Assembly (NCBI RefSeq): GCF_049860565.1
Contig: NZ_CP172056.1
Span: forward strand, 186,001 to 250,000
Direction of reading: 5' to 3'
Source: Desulfitobacterium_A nosdiversum
GTDB lineage: Bacteria; Bacillota; Desulfitobacteriia; Desulfitobacteriales; Desulfitobacteriaceae
DNA length: 64,000 nucleotides
In this document: piece after piece, positions 16,140-25,103 of the stretch
How the letters are laid out: each line of letters starts with the position of its first letter
How positions within the stretch are numbered: position 1 is the stretch's first letter
The notes under the pieces: model-generated
Told to the model about the DNA's origin: nothing
What the model saw: only the letters and a program-made list of their open reading frames with translations
Databases searched by the model: none
Position numbers and translations under genes: made by a program

Positions 16140-17744
16140 TCATGATGTTGGAGCATACTGAGCCATGAGACGTTCCGCACTGCGCAAGCCATCCACCGCA
16201 GCACTAACAATTCCCCCCGCATAACCTGCTCCTTCTCCCGCTGGAAAAAGCCCCTTTACCCCCAATGCTTCACCGTTTTCATCCCGGGTAATACGAATCG
16301 GCGCACTCGTACGAGTTTCTACTCCAATTAAAACAGCCATTTCTCCCGCGAAGCCTTTAATCTTATGATCAAAGGAAACAAGGGCACGTTCCAGAACTTC
16401 GCTAACCGGCTGAGGTAAAACACAATGCAAATCGACCGCTGTTACGCCAGGAATGTAACTAGGCTTTAAGGAGAAAGAGTCTGAGATTTGATTGGCCAGA
16501 AAATCCCGCACACTTTGGGCAGGTGCATGATAATTTCTTCCTCCAGAAATAAAAGCCTGATGTTCCCAATGCCGTTGAAACTCAATTCCTGCTAAAGGAT
16601 GATCGCTGCCGAAGTCATTTTGTCCAACTGTAACAACCAAGGCACTGTTCGCAATTCCTGTATCACGCTTATATTCACTCATGCCATTCGTGACCAGCCG
16701 TTCTTCTTCTGATGCAGCCGCCACAACTTTCCCTCCAGGACACATACAGAAGGCATAAGCACCTCGGCCGGTAGGAAGGTCCTGATACGTTAACTGATAA
16801 TCTGCCGGCCCAAGCTTTGGATGTTCTTCAACCCCGTATTGGGAACGATTGATCAGTTCCTGCGGATGCTCAACACGAACCCCAATAGCAAAAGCTTTCT
16901 GCTCAATGCGGATCTCATGCTCCAAAAGCATTTCATACGTATCCCGAGCACTATGCCCGATGGCCAAAATAACCGTTTCAGCAGGTACTATTTCATTTTC
17001 ATTAACCCTGACCCCTGTCAGTTTTCCATTGGAAATTTGCAACCCGGTCAGTTTCATCCGAAAACGAACTTCTCCCCCTAGCGCAGTAATCTCTTGGCGA
17101 AGTCCTTGAACCACGGTCTTGAGAATGTCCGTTCCGATATGAGGCTTTGCCAGAAAACGAATTTCAGCCGGCGCCCCCTGGTTGACAAACGCCTGTAAAA
17201 CATCCGTTATCCGGCGATCGGAAATTCGAGTCGTAAGTTTTCCATCCGAAAAGGTTCCTGCTCCGCCCTCGCCGAATTGGACATTACTTTCCGTATCTAA
17301 ATTACCGGACTTCCAGAATTCATCAACCTTCCGTGTCCGCTCGACGACATCATCTCCCCGTTCAAGAACAATCGGGGCATATCCTTTTCGGGCAAGAGCC
17401 AAAGCCGCAAAATATCCGGCAGGACCCGCTCCAATCACAATAGGCCTGTGGGCCAATTTACGGGCAGGCTTAAGCAACAGAACTTTCTCTTCTACGGGTT
17501 CCGCTTTTATATCTTTATTCCGGCTTAATATCCGCTCTATTTCTTTTAAGGGGGATTCCAGACTAAACCCTAAAGTATATGAGAAAAAAAGCTGCGGTTT
17601 CTTCCGCGCATCGACAGATCGGCGTACGATTCGTAATCCGGATATACTTTGAGGAGGGACTTTCAATTTACGAGCCACACGTGCCAGAAGAAAAGACTCT
17701 TCCTCTTCCACCGGAACTCGCAGGTTTGTCCAAATGAGATCCAA
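16140..17744 (-). CDS. NAD(P)/FAD-dependent oxidoreductase (COG2509 type)
   Basis: 534 aa. An N-terminal domain of about 95 residues (VARKLKVPPQSISGLRIVRR) precedes the Rossmann motif IVIGAGPAGYFAALALARKG near 102, then VQFGEGGAGTFSDGKLTTR, and a C-terminal LFPAGEGAGYAGGIVSAAVD that closes the FAD site. This arrangement is that of the uncharacterised COG2509 FAD-dependent dehydrogenases common in Firmicutes, often near glmM. Substrate unknown. TTG start after AGGAGG. It lies between cdaR and glmM on the same strand, separated from cdaR by a 630-bp repeat region. Confidence 0.85.
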   Translation of the reverse strand: MDLIWTNLRVPVEEEESFLLARVARKLKVPPQSISGLRIVRRSVDARKKPQLFFSYTLGFSLESPLKEIERILSRNKDIKAEPVEEKVLLLKPARKLAHRPIVIGAGPAGYFAALALARKGYAPIVLERGDDVVERTRKVDEFWKSGNLDTESNVQFGEGGAGTFSDGKLTTRISDRRITDVLQAFVNQGAPAEIRFLAKPHIGTDILKTVVQGLRQEITALGGEVRFRMKLTGLQISNGKLTGVRVNENEIVPAETVILAIGHSARDTYEMLLEHEIRIEQKAFAIGVRVEHPQELINRSQYGVEEHPKLGPADYQLTYQDLPTGRGAYAFCMCPGGKVVAAASEEERLVTNGMSEYKRDTGIANSALVVTVGQNDFGSDHPLAGIEFQRHWEHQAFISGGRNYHAPAQSVRDFLANQISDSFSLKPSYIPGVTAVDLHCVLPQPVSEVLERALVSFDHKIKGFAGEMAVLIGVETRTSAPIRITRDENGEALGVKGLFPAGEGAGYAGGIVSAAVDGLRSAERLMAQYAPTS

Positions 17745-18373
17745 CCGGATACCTCCTATAATAGGCTCTCATGCTATCTTACGCTGAAAAAGCCCTAATA
17801 ATACAATAAAGCCCTCATCGCAGCTTATCCCATAGACGCTGACAATCTCGAGGAGGGCAGTGTAGAGAACTTGGTTTATGTTGAGGAACGAAACGCCAAA
17901 CTCCAATTGACTCATCCTTAAATAGGATAGGGAATAATGGAAGCTTTCATAATCGAAAGACCCGATAGTTATAAGAGCTTTCGCAATAGTTTGAAGGATC
18001 TCGGCTTTTAGTTTATTAAAACTAGATTAACTTACCCAAAACAATTGAAAGTCCCTTAGGACTTTCAGAACAACTTAAAGACCCGTTAGCGTAGCTTCTC
18101 GCACAGACGTGAACGCTTTCGCGGAGGGACGATAAGGCGTAAGATGCTTTCGTAGATAGCGTAGCCACCGGTTCACTTCAGGTATTACCCGAGGTTTGGC
18201 ACGAAAGTGTCCGGTGGACATTTTCGCTCGAAGCGGCTATCTCCAAAGAATGCTTATCCGCTGAAGATAGCTGCTACGAAAGCAAGAACGCCAGTCCCGT
18301 AGCGGTAAGTGAGCGAATGTGAGAGAAGCTACACGACCCGAACTTTTAAGAGTTACGATTGTGTTAATTTTAA
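17745..18373. repeat. noncoding region with nested inverted repeats
   Basis: No credible gene. A perfect 9-bp hairpin TGAAAGTCC-CTTA-GGACTTTCA lies at 18046-18067. Next come three nested inverted repeats: GTAGCTTCTCGCACA at 18091-18105 with 18318-18332 (14 of 15 pair), TGCTTTCGTAG at 18145-18155 with 18274-18284 (perfect), and CCACCGG at 18165-18171 with 18211-18217 (perfect). AAAGACCCG-TAG-like words recur at about 17964 and 18076. The whole could fold as one large branched structure. It resembles an extragenic palindromic repeat or a small non-autonomous element; its transcription is unknown. Confidence 0.6.
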
Positions 18374-19603
18374 TTACTTACCCTTTAAACTATACGACAC
18401 ATTCGGCACGGACACCATCTGAACTCCTGACGGAAGCTGCCAATATGGCTTAACATCCGAATGTATTCCCGCAGTCTGTCCATTGGCATCGACCCAGAGA
18501 GAAATTTGGCTCGCTGTTAATGTATTTAATACTTCAGGAAGCCCTTCAACCGTTACATCGACACTCCCCGGTGATTGATCCAGGACAAGATCACTGGGAA
18601 CATTTTTGACCGTAACAGGAACTCCAGAGATCGTTTTACTTTGAGCTGATTTTCCGATACTTGCAACAACGGTAAAATTCGTTCCCGGTCCAAAGGTAAT
18701 TCCATTAGGCAAACTTACTTTGCCTCCGGAGATTTGAATGGATTTATCTTCAGTAAGGCCAGTTAAATCAACTGTTCCTAAGTCAAGAACATCTATATTT
18801 TTTAGTGCATCGGTTGTTCCCCAAACCTGAACCCGATCCGGTACGACTTGAAGAGAACGCAAGCTCATCCCCGCTGCTGGATCCCCTTTGCTCGTAACTT
18901 TAATCGGAATAGTCTTGCTGGCTGATCCTTTAGGTAAAATAGGTACAACTACATCGACGCTGTTTGGAGTAGCATTCATAATTTCAATATTGGGATCAGG
19001 ATTAAAGATCAAGTCACCTTTTTTATCCCGGAACAAAACAGGAAGTGATTTAGCAAAGGAATCCGATACTCCGGCAATATTGACGTTTACGACAACCTTA
19101 TCCAAAGCGGCCAGCACAGAACCCGGTCCACGGACATTAACAACCGAAGGTTTAATGATTAAATTTCCAACTTCCTTCCCTTCCGCAGGCGTGCCTGATA
19201 CACTCGCCTGAACGGGAAGCATTTTTTCTTGAACCGTATCAATATTGAGGGTAATGTTTTGTGGATTCAACTCCATAATTTGGATTCCGGGTATCGCATC
19301 CATTTTAATCGCAAAGTTATGTTCACCCGGTTTTGCTCCTGAAAGATCAACATAAGCGAATAAATCCTTGACATTCACACTAGGGTTAGTCCCTTGTAAG
19401 CGGACACGTACAGAGGGAAGCTTTGTCATGACCACCGAATTCGCTGGAACATTTTGCGTTACCAAAGGAATAGTCAGCGTCTGATCTCCGTCTAAGCTAA
19501 CGCTCGATCCTGTACTCGTATTTGTCACCCAAAGCCAAAATAAAATGGCCAAGAGCAGGGAAACTATTTTATAACCTAGATTCCGTTTAAATACCTCATG
19601 CAT
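18374..19603 (-). CDS. cdaR: CdaR (YbbR-domain) regulator of diadenylate cyclase
   Basis: 409 aa. One N-terminal transmembrane helix (KIVSLLLAILFWLWVTNTST, about 12-31) is followed by repeated YbbR domains outside the cell, recognisable by recurring VDVVVPI/VNVRGPGS-type beta segments (about 50-130, 140-220, 230-315, 320-405). CdaR binds and modulates the membrane cyclase CdaA. It begins 2 bp after the cdaA stop, behind GGAGG, so the two are co-translated. Confidence 0.92.
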   Translation of the reverse strand: MHEVFKRNLGYKIVSLLLAILFWLWVTNTSTGSSVSLDGDQTLTIPLVTQNVPANSVVMTKLPSVRVRLQGTNPSVNVKDLFAYVDLSGAKPGEHNFAIKMDAIPGIQIMELNPQNITLNIDTVQEKMLPVQASVSGTPAEGKEVGNLIIKPSVVNVRGPGSVLAALDKVVVNVNIAGVSDSFAKSLPVLFRDKKGDLIFNPDPNIEIMNATPNSVDVVVPILPKGSASKTIPIKVTSKGDPAAGMSLRSLQVVPDRVQVWGTTDALKNIDVLDLGTVDLTGLTEDKSIQISGGKVSLPNGITFGPGTNFTVVASIGKSAQSKTISGVPVTVKNVPSDLVLDQSPGSVDVTVEGLPEVLNTLTASQISLWVDANGQTAGIHSDVKPYWQLPSGVQMVSVPNVSYSLKGK

Positions 19604-19605
19604 GA

Positions 19606-20418
19606 TTAAGACCTCCAGAAAGGTACGTAGCTCTTATTGGGCTTGACTTGCAACTCTCTTTTCAATAAATCCCTCAACGTCTTTTCATCGAGGAAACGTG
19701 TCAGTACTCCGTCTAAAGCAACGGAAATCGCACCTGTTTCTTCCGATACAATAATAATTAAAGAATCCGAGACCTCAGTAAGGCCAATGGCTGCACGGTG
19801 ACGCGTTCCAAGCTCCTTTTGGATATTAGGATTCTCGGATAGGGGCAAAAAACAACCCGCTGCCGCGACACGATCGCCGCGAATAATGACTGCCCCGTCA
19901 TGAAGAGGTGTATTCGGGATAAAGACGTTCACTAAGAACTCAGAAGATACGACCCCATCAATCTTAATTCCTGTTTCAACAAACTCCTGAACTCCTGTCT
20001 CCCGTTCAATCACCATCAATGCGCCTATTCGGTTCTTCGATAAAACCTGACTGCAGCGTACAAGCTCTTCAATCAATTGATCAAAGGCTTCCGTTCCTAA
20101 GCTTAAAGGATGACGGACAAAAAAGCGGCCCCTGCCCAATTGTTCCAAGGTCCGGCGCAGCTCAGGCTGAAATACAACCGGCAATGCCACAAACAGCATT
20201 TGCCAAACTTTTTCTAGAAGCCAGTTGATCGTATTAAGATGTAAATATTTGGCCACAGTAGAAACAGCAAGAAGGACGGCAATCCCTTTCAGAAGTTGGA
20301 CAGCACGAGTCCCCCTAATCAGCATAAGCAGCTGATAGAGCACGACCGCAACAACAGCAATATCAATTGCACTGCGCCAGTCAAACGGTATACGCATTTG
20401 TGAAAGAAACTGAGCCAC
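19606..20418 (-). CDS. cdaA: membrane diadenylate cyclase CdaA
   Basis: 270 aa, usual length. Three N-terminal membrane helices (about 13-85) precede the DAC domain with the catalytic motifs DGAVIIRGDRVAAAGCFLPL (about 172-191) and GTRHRAAIGLTEVSDS (about 200-215). It makes c-di-AMP from two ATP. The cdaA-cdaR order and proximity to glmM and glmS are the conserved Firmicute arrangement linking c-di-AMP to wall precursor synthesis. The 184-bp gap to the divergent MazG gene should hold its promoter. Confidence 0.96.
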   Translation of the reverse strand: MAQFLSQMRIPFDWRSAIDIAVVAVVLYQLLMLIRGTRAVQLLKGIAVLLAVSTVAKYLHLNTINWLLEKVWQMLFVALPVVFQPELRRTLEQLGRGRFFVRHPLSLGTEAFDQLIEELVRCSQVLSKNRIGALMVIERETGVQEFVETGIKIDGVVSSEFLVNVFIPNTPLHDGAVIIRGDRVAAAGCFLPLSENPNIQKELGTRHRAAIGLTEVSDSLIIIVSEETGAISVALDGVLTRFLDEKTLRDLLKRELQVKPNKSYVPFWRS

Positions 20419-20602
20419 GGTCTACCTCCTCTGTCAATTTTATAATTATCAAATCTAGAATAACTTCTATCTTAATACTTTCGGTTCTACATTTAAAGTG
20501 AGAATCCCTTGCCTGTCTCGAAAAATAATTTTACACTTTAATTAACAGAAATGGAATAATAGAAACGTAAAAATTTCAATTTTTTTACAAGGAGGACGTG
20601 TT

Positions 20603-20947
20603 TTGGATATTAAAGATTGGCAAAAGCAAGTAGATGATTGGATTGCCCAATTTGAAGAAGGGTATTGGCAACCCGCCTCCATGATGCTGCGTTTAACTGA
20701 AGAGGTCGGAGAACTCGCCCGGGAAGTCAACCACCGTTATGGACAAAAGCCCAAGAAGCCAACTGAACCTGAAGGAGATCTTGCTTTGGAAATGGCCGAC
20801 ATCTTGTTTATCATAATCAGTATGGCCAATTCCTTAAATATCGACTTGGAGGATGCTTTCTCCCGTATGATGGAAAAATACCGAGTCCGCGATTCAAACC
20901 GCTGGACAAAGAAGCAGGACGTTTCAAGTGTCGATCCTTCTAACTAA
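20603..20947 (+). CDS. MazG-like nucleotide pyrophosphohydrolase
   Basis: 114 aa, single MazG domain. The signature EEVGELAREVNHRYG (about 31-45) and EMADILFIIISMANSLNID (about 63-81) supply the acidic metal-binding residues (EEVGE and EMAD). These enzymes hydrolyse (d)NTPs or related nucleotides to monophosphates. TTG start 7 bp after AAGGAGG. Its stop overlaps the convergent DUF1786 gene by 4 bp. Confidence 0.88.
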   Translation: MDIKDWQKQVDDWIAQFEEGYWQPASMMLRLTEEVGELAREVNHRYGQKPKKPTEPEGDLALEMADILFIIISMANSLNIDLEDAFSRMMEKYRVRDSNRWTKKQDVSSVDPSN

Positions 20948-21978
20948 ATAAGATTAAGACCTTTCAGCATTCCGAAACACCCGGTCAGCATCATATCCCC
21001 AAAAGGTGCCACTTCATACCAATGAAGTGGTTTTGCCATTTCTCGGCGAGGTCCGGCGACAGCAATGAAATTCCAGCCTGCTTTCATATCCGGATGCATG
21101 GCCACACCGTGTCCGCCGTCCTTATATACTTCCTCATGAGTTAAACACGCTTTCTGAAAGCGCTGCACAAGGGCAGACAATGAATCAAGTCCTAAAGAAC
21201 TAGTATGGTGTTCAAAAATTCCATACACTCGATTTCCTTGGATAGCCGCCCCTAAGGTATGCGAATTGCCAATATTTATAGCAAGCATTCCTTCTTCTAA
21301 ATAAGGCTGTATATAGGGATCTGTTAATATTCCAAGAAGAGCAGCCGTACCCGTATCTGTAACCACAGCCAGTGGTGCGATCTCCCGTACAGCATGCATC
21401 CGTGTATAAACGTGAGGAATATCTCCCGTAAAAACGAGTTCCTTTAAATTCCCGCCGTTATTAATAAACTCCTTCCATAACCGAAATCTTACACTCCGGT
21501 TGCTTTCCCGTGTACTAAATCCATGATCTTGAACCGCAATGGCCAATTGATCCGGTACTTCTAATCCAAAAGCTTTAATTGCTTGGTTTAAGCTTGCCGT
21601 ATCTAAGTCACTTAACCAGATAGAGGCTGCTTCCGTTGGAGGCTCATTGCAAATAAGAACTCCCATTCCTTTAACCCATTCAAGGCTGTCATTAAAGGTT
21701 AAAGCGGTTTGTTCGGTAGCATAAGCTTTAAGCCCCGCTTTTAAATGCTTTCTTAAAGCTAACCCGCACGCACCTCCGCCCATTAAATGACCATGAAGGA
21801 ATATATCTTGTCCCTGGGCAGTAGCTTGGCGAATTTGAGCAGCAACGATTTGCGTTCGGCTCGGAACAACGAATTTTGGGCAATTTTCAATATTCTTTCC
21901 AGGTTGAAACAAGAGTATATCTTGCGTACCTGAACCTACATCGATGACAAGAATATTTTTTGTAATATTATTCACCAC
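20944..21978 (-). CDS. DUF1786-family protein (ASKHA-like fold)
   Basis: 344 aa. It starts with NILVIDVGSGTQDILLFQ, like the phosphate-1 motif of acetate/sugar kinase-Hsp70-actin ATPases, and has VVTDTGTAALLGIL and MLAINIGNSHTLGAAI in the positions of further phosphate/adenosine loops. This is the pattern of the DUF1786 family, found mainly in anaerobes. The function is not established. GTG start after AGGGG. It stands alone between the convergent MazG gene and the partner-switching operon. Confidence 0.75.
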   Translation of the reverse strand: MVNNITKNILVIDVGSGTQDILLFQPGKNIENCPKFVVPSRTQIVAAQIRQATAQGQDIFLHGHLMGGGACGLALRKHLKAGLKAYATEQTALTFNDSLEWVKGMGVLICNEPPTEAASIWLSDLDTASLNQAIKAFGLEVPDQLAIAVQDHGFSTRESNRSVRFRLWKEFINNGGNLKELVFTGDIPHVYTRMHAVREIAPLAVVTDTGTAALLGILTDPYIQPYLEEGMLAINIGNSHTLGAAIQGNRVYGIFEHHTSSLGLDSLSALVQRFQKACLTHEEVYKDGGHGVAMHPDMKAGWNFIAVAGPRREMAKPLHWYEVAPFGDMMLTGCFGMLKGLNLI

Positions 21979-22124
21979 TAACCCCTCCTTTAGTCTAAGA
22001 CTATTCCTTCACAATTATATGTTTCTTTTAAGATATTACTTATAATTATACCTTTATTTTATCCCTTGTTTGAAGGCTTTAATGTTCCTCAAAACAAAAA
22101 AATAGAACCTCATTCTCAATAAGG

Positions 22125-22889
22125 TCAAATTGCAAAATCCAAGGCCAGGATGGTACCGTGACTCCAAGGTGCTAAATAAACCTTTTCAGCATATTTAAAC
22201 ATGAGTGTAAAACCTACTCCCATGGAATCCTTTGTTGAAAATCCCTGCAGAAGCAGAAAATTAGGCAGCTTTTGAAGATCCATTCCCGGGCCGGAGTCAG
22301 AAATAAAAATTCTAAGGTAACTATTATCTAATTTACGAATTTCTAAATGACCATAAAAGGCATGTTTGATGACATTTGTTGTTGCTTCAGAAACACAAAG
22401 AATAATATGATTACTGCGTTTTTGTTCAACATGGTGCTTTTTTAAAATCTTCGTTGTTAATTCTCGGGCATTATTTACGTCTTCAGATCTTTTTAACATA
22501 ATATGGCCGATTAATTCTCCCTCTTGATTCAGAGGCGCAATTTGATCAGTCTCCCATAAGTTAATCTTTCCCTGAGAAGCGGAATAAAGAACATCACTAT
22601 AGACCTTAAAGATTTGTTCTTTTTGTTGTTTCGTCCGTTCTAAGTCCTTATTCAGTAAAAACTTCATGGGTTTATAAACAAAGAAATAAAGCGTGGGTAT
22701 CATTTCTACAGTGAGCATCCCAATTTCGATGAGGAGATTTACATATTTCGGCAATACGAAGTTATCCAGGATGAACATATTGGCAATCTCAAATATTGCC
22801 AAAGCAACTGCGATAATTAAAGAGACTATCCCGCCCCTTATCAAGAAATCCCGATACGGATTTGTTTCATTAATAGTTTTATGTCTCAT
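22125..22889 (-). CDS. membrane-anchored RsbW-like ATP-binding protein
   Basis: 254 aa. Two N-terminal membrane helices (about 17-38 and 45-68) precede a linker and a GHKL ATPase domain: N-box in CVSEATTNVIKHAFYGH, G1 in ISDSGPGMDLQ, G2 in GFSTKDSMGVGFTLMFKYA. It lacks a histidine-kinase phosphoacceptor domain, so it resembles anti-sigma/serine kinase switch proteins rather than a sensor kinase. The membrane anchor is unusual for RsbW-type proteins. The ATG overlaps the STAS-gene stop by 4 bp. Confidence 0.75.
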   Translation of the reverse strand: MRHKTINETNPYRDFLIRGGIVSLIIAVALAIFEIANMFILDNFVLPKYVNLLIEIGMLTVEMIPTLYFFVYKPMKFLLNKDLERTKQQKEQIFKVYSDVLYSASQGKINLWETDQIAPLNQEGELIGHIMLKRSEDVNNARELTTKILKKHHVEQKRSNHIILCVSEATTNVIKHAFYGHLEIRKLDNSYLRIFISDSGPGMDLQKLPNFLLLQGFSTKDSMGVGFTLMFKYAEKVYLAPWSHGTILALDFAI

Positions 22890-23206
22890 GTCACAATCTC
22901 AAAAAGCTCGCGTCCAAAAATTTCAGGAAGGCCTAGAATATCAAAGATTTCAAAAACGTCAGAGGAGATCGCTGTCACCTTAATCTTGCGGTTAGTTTCA
23001 CTAAAATATTTAAAAGCATGAATAATTCCACCCACTCCGGTCGAATCAATGAACTTGATTTTTGCGAAATCGATCGCTAACTCCTGAACATCAGCGAAAT
23101 ACTCTAAGGATATTTTAAAGGAATCCACCGTCGAAATATCGAGTACCCCTGCTAAGCTTAATTTTCCCTTTCCATTTTCTTTTTGACTCTTTATTTCCAA
23201 TAGCAT
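22886..23206 (-). CDS. STAS-domain anti-anti-sigma-like protein
   Basis: 106 aa, one STAS domain. The conserved FAKIKFIDSTGVGGIIHAF (about 47-65) holds the Ser-Thr pair; by family knowledge the Ser is the residue phosphorylated by the RsbW/SpoIIAB-type kinase and dephosphorylated by a PP2C phosphatase. Both partners are encoded in the same operon. The gene starts 13 bp after the DUF342 gene and is coupled to the ATPase gene. Confidence 0.87.
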   Translation of the reverse strand: MLLEIKSQKENGKGKLSLAGVLDISTVDSFKISLEYFADVQELAIDFAKIKFIDSTGVGGIIHAFKYFSETNRKIKVTAISSDVFEIFDILGLPEIFGRELFEIVT

Positions 23207-23219
23207 TTTGTTTGCTCCT

Positions 23220-25088
23220 TTACGAAAGGCTCAAGTTTATGACGCTGAGACGATTATTGTCAATTTGAACCTTTAGGTTATAGCCCATTTCCTGGATGAT
23301 TTCCATTTGACTTCCATGAATAATCCGTATCGAGGGACGTACAGTTCCCGCTGCAAAAGAACAGCTTTCCATAAGATTTACTTTGACTTCGGCATCCTGA
23401 GTTGATCCTATCTCCGAGACTTTAATCGCTTCTCTCGCGATCAACTCCCCCCCTCTGACAACCCCTTGTTCGATAGAAATTTTACGGCCCGCTTCCAAGC
23501 GTGAAATAATAGCCCCCTGACCTGTAATCGTAATATTTCCACTCGCTTTAATATCACTGTTTTGAGCATAGCTTAAAGTAATATCAGCGGAATCCGAGAT
23601 CATAAGATCAATTTTTTCAATTGCACTCACGACTTTATTCCTTAAATCACTAATTTCACTGTCTTTCATAATCTTTATTGGACCGAGGTTACATAAGTTC
23701 TTGCCTAACTGTTGTGCTGTTTCTATGATGAAAGGCAAAAACTTTTCTTCTTTTTCGTTAAGAATAATTTGTATTAAGTTTTGAACAAGCTTAGGCAGAT
23801 CCTTAAAATTGAAATCGATTAAAAGCTGAATAAGCTGACCATCTCCTTTTTGATGAAGATCCGTCGTGGTAAAAGCCGGTTGAATTTTAATAAGCTTTAT
23901 CGCCGCGATCATATTTTCCAAACGAATGGATATCTTTTGTAAAACTTTATAGATCATTTTATAGGCTAAAGTCGAAAAACCAGCTTGTAATCTCGAAGAA
24001 AGGACCTTTTTATGAACAGAGATACTTCCATGTGCTGAAAGGAAAGCATGCATTACATCCCCTTTAACCTGAATACTGCCGCCCGCTTTAACCGAAAATC
24101 CATCAAGCACACTTCCCGTAATGACGATATCCCCTGCGAAATCAATATTTCCAACCCGTATATCGACATTTCCTTCCACGATGTGAACAGGGTGAACAGA
24201 TATATATTTATTTTGATACCCTTCAAGAACGGGCCTTCCGGCACGTGTTGCAACTGCCGCAGCCCCGGAATTGATGAGTTTGACCCCATCTTTAATCAAA
24301 ATTTCCGCGTCTTTGGGCTTTCCCGCTGGAATAGGCTGTCCTTTTACATCCACCCCAGGTTTACCCATTACAGGCTTAATTTTAATAGCCAAGATTGCCC
24401 CAGTTGAAACCGAATAAATTTTTCCATCTCCATACGGATTCTTTGTCAGTTCCAAATTATTTTCTTTGTCTAGATTATATTGGATTGTGGCATCTTGACT
24501 CTCACCCGGAGCCACCCCTCGGGCCGCTTCAGTCGTTATTATATGTTCTTTATTACATATTGCACGCTGAATTGCCTCTTCATCGATTCCATAAACAATA
24601 CCCTGTTCATGGAGTAAGTTAATAACTGCATTAAATTCTATCGGATCAGGCTCTTCCTCCTGAATACACATTCCCGTGATTTTTAATTGATTCACCGGCT
24701 GGCAATCCATCAACGCATATTTCTTGCCTGGAATTCGTTCGATGGTTAAATTTGCGGTTAAGTTATCATTTAAAAGGTCTATTTTAAGATTTGTGCGTGG
24801 CTTAGTGTCTTGCATCGAGATACACATATGCGCCATATCATTTGCAATAATAGGATGGTCAACTTTCTGGCCGTTAAAAAAGATTTCCACATTTTCTCCC
24901 GCCATTATTATCGGAAACTTCCCGAAGCCCTGGGGCGGATTAATGATTAATTCCCCGTTTCGAATCTCCGCGGTCCCATCAAAAGAAGTGTCTAAATCGC
25001 GTTTTTGTGCAGAAATCATTTTATTTATATCGCGCATAAAGCTAAGATTTGATCCGCTTCGCTCTATTTCCTGATTTGCTAATCTCAT
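23220..25088 (-). CDS. FapA (DUF342) family polymer-forming protein
   Basis: 622 aa. The N-terminal region (about 1-190) is followed by the glycine-rich DUF342 signature MGKPGVDVKGQPIPAGKP (about 237-254) and a right-handed beta-helix-like stretch with repeated I.V.G.V/I.GSV motifs (about 300-365) that resumes near 515-560. These proteins are widespread in Clostridia and often sit with signalling genes; the molecular function is uncertain. It lies between the PP2C phosphatase and STAS genes in an otherwise ordinary partner-switch operon. ATG after GGAGGG. Confidence 0.85.
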   Translation of the reverse strand: MRLANQEIERSGSNLSFMRDINKMISAQKRDLDTSFDGTAEIRNGELIINPPQGFGKFPIIMAGENVEIFFNGQKVDHPIIANDMAHMCISMQDTKPRTNLKIDLLNDNLTANLTIERIPGKKYALMDCQPVNQLKITGMCIQEEEPDPIEFNAVINLLHEQGIVYGIDEEAIQRAICNKEHIITTEAARGVAPGESQDATIQYNLDKENNLELTKNPYGDGKIYSVSTGAILAIKIKPVMGKPGVDVKGQPIPAGKPKDAEILIKDGVKLINSGAAAVATRAGRPVLEGYQNKYISVHPVHIVEGNVDIRVGNIDFAGDIVITGSVLDGFSVKAGGSIQVKGDVMHAFLSAHGSISVHKKVLSSRLQAGFSTLAYKMIYKVLQKISIRLENMIAAIKLIKIQPAFTTTDLHQKGDGQLIQLLIDFNFKDLPKLVQNLIQIILNEKEEKFLPFIIETAQQLGKNLCNLGPIKIMKDSEISDLRNKVVSAIEKIDLMISDSADITLSYAQNSDIKASGNITITGQGAIISRLEAGRKISIEQGVVRGGELIAREAIKVSEIGSTQDAEVKVNLMESCSFAAGTVRPSIRIIHGSQMEIIQEMGYNLKVQIDNNRLSVINLSLS

Positions 25089-25103
25089 ATCCAGGCCCTC
25101 CGT

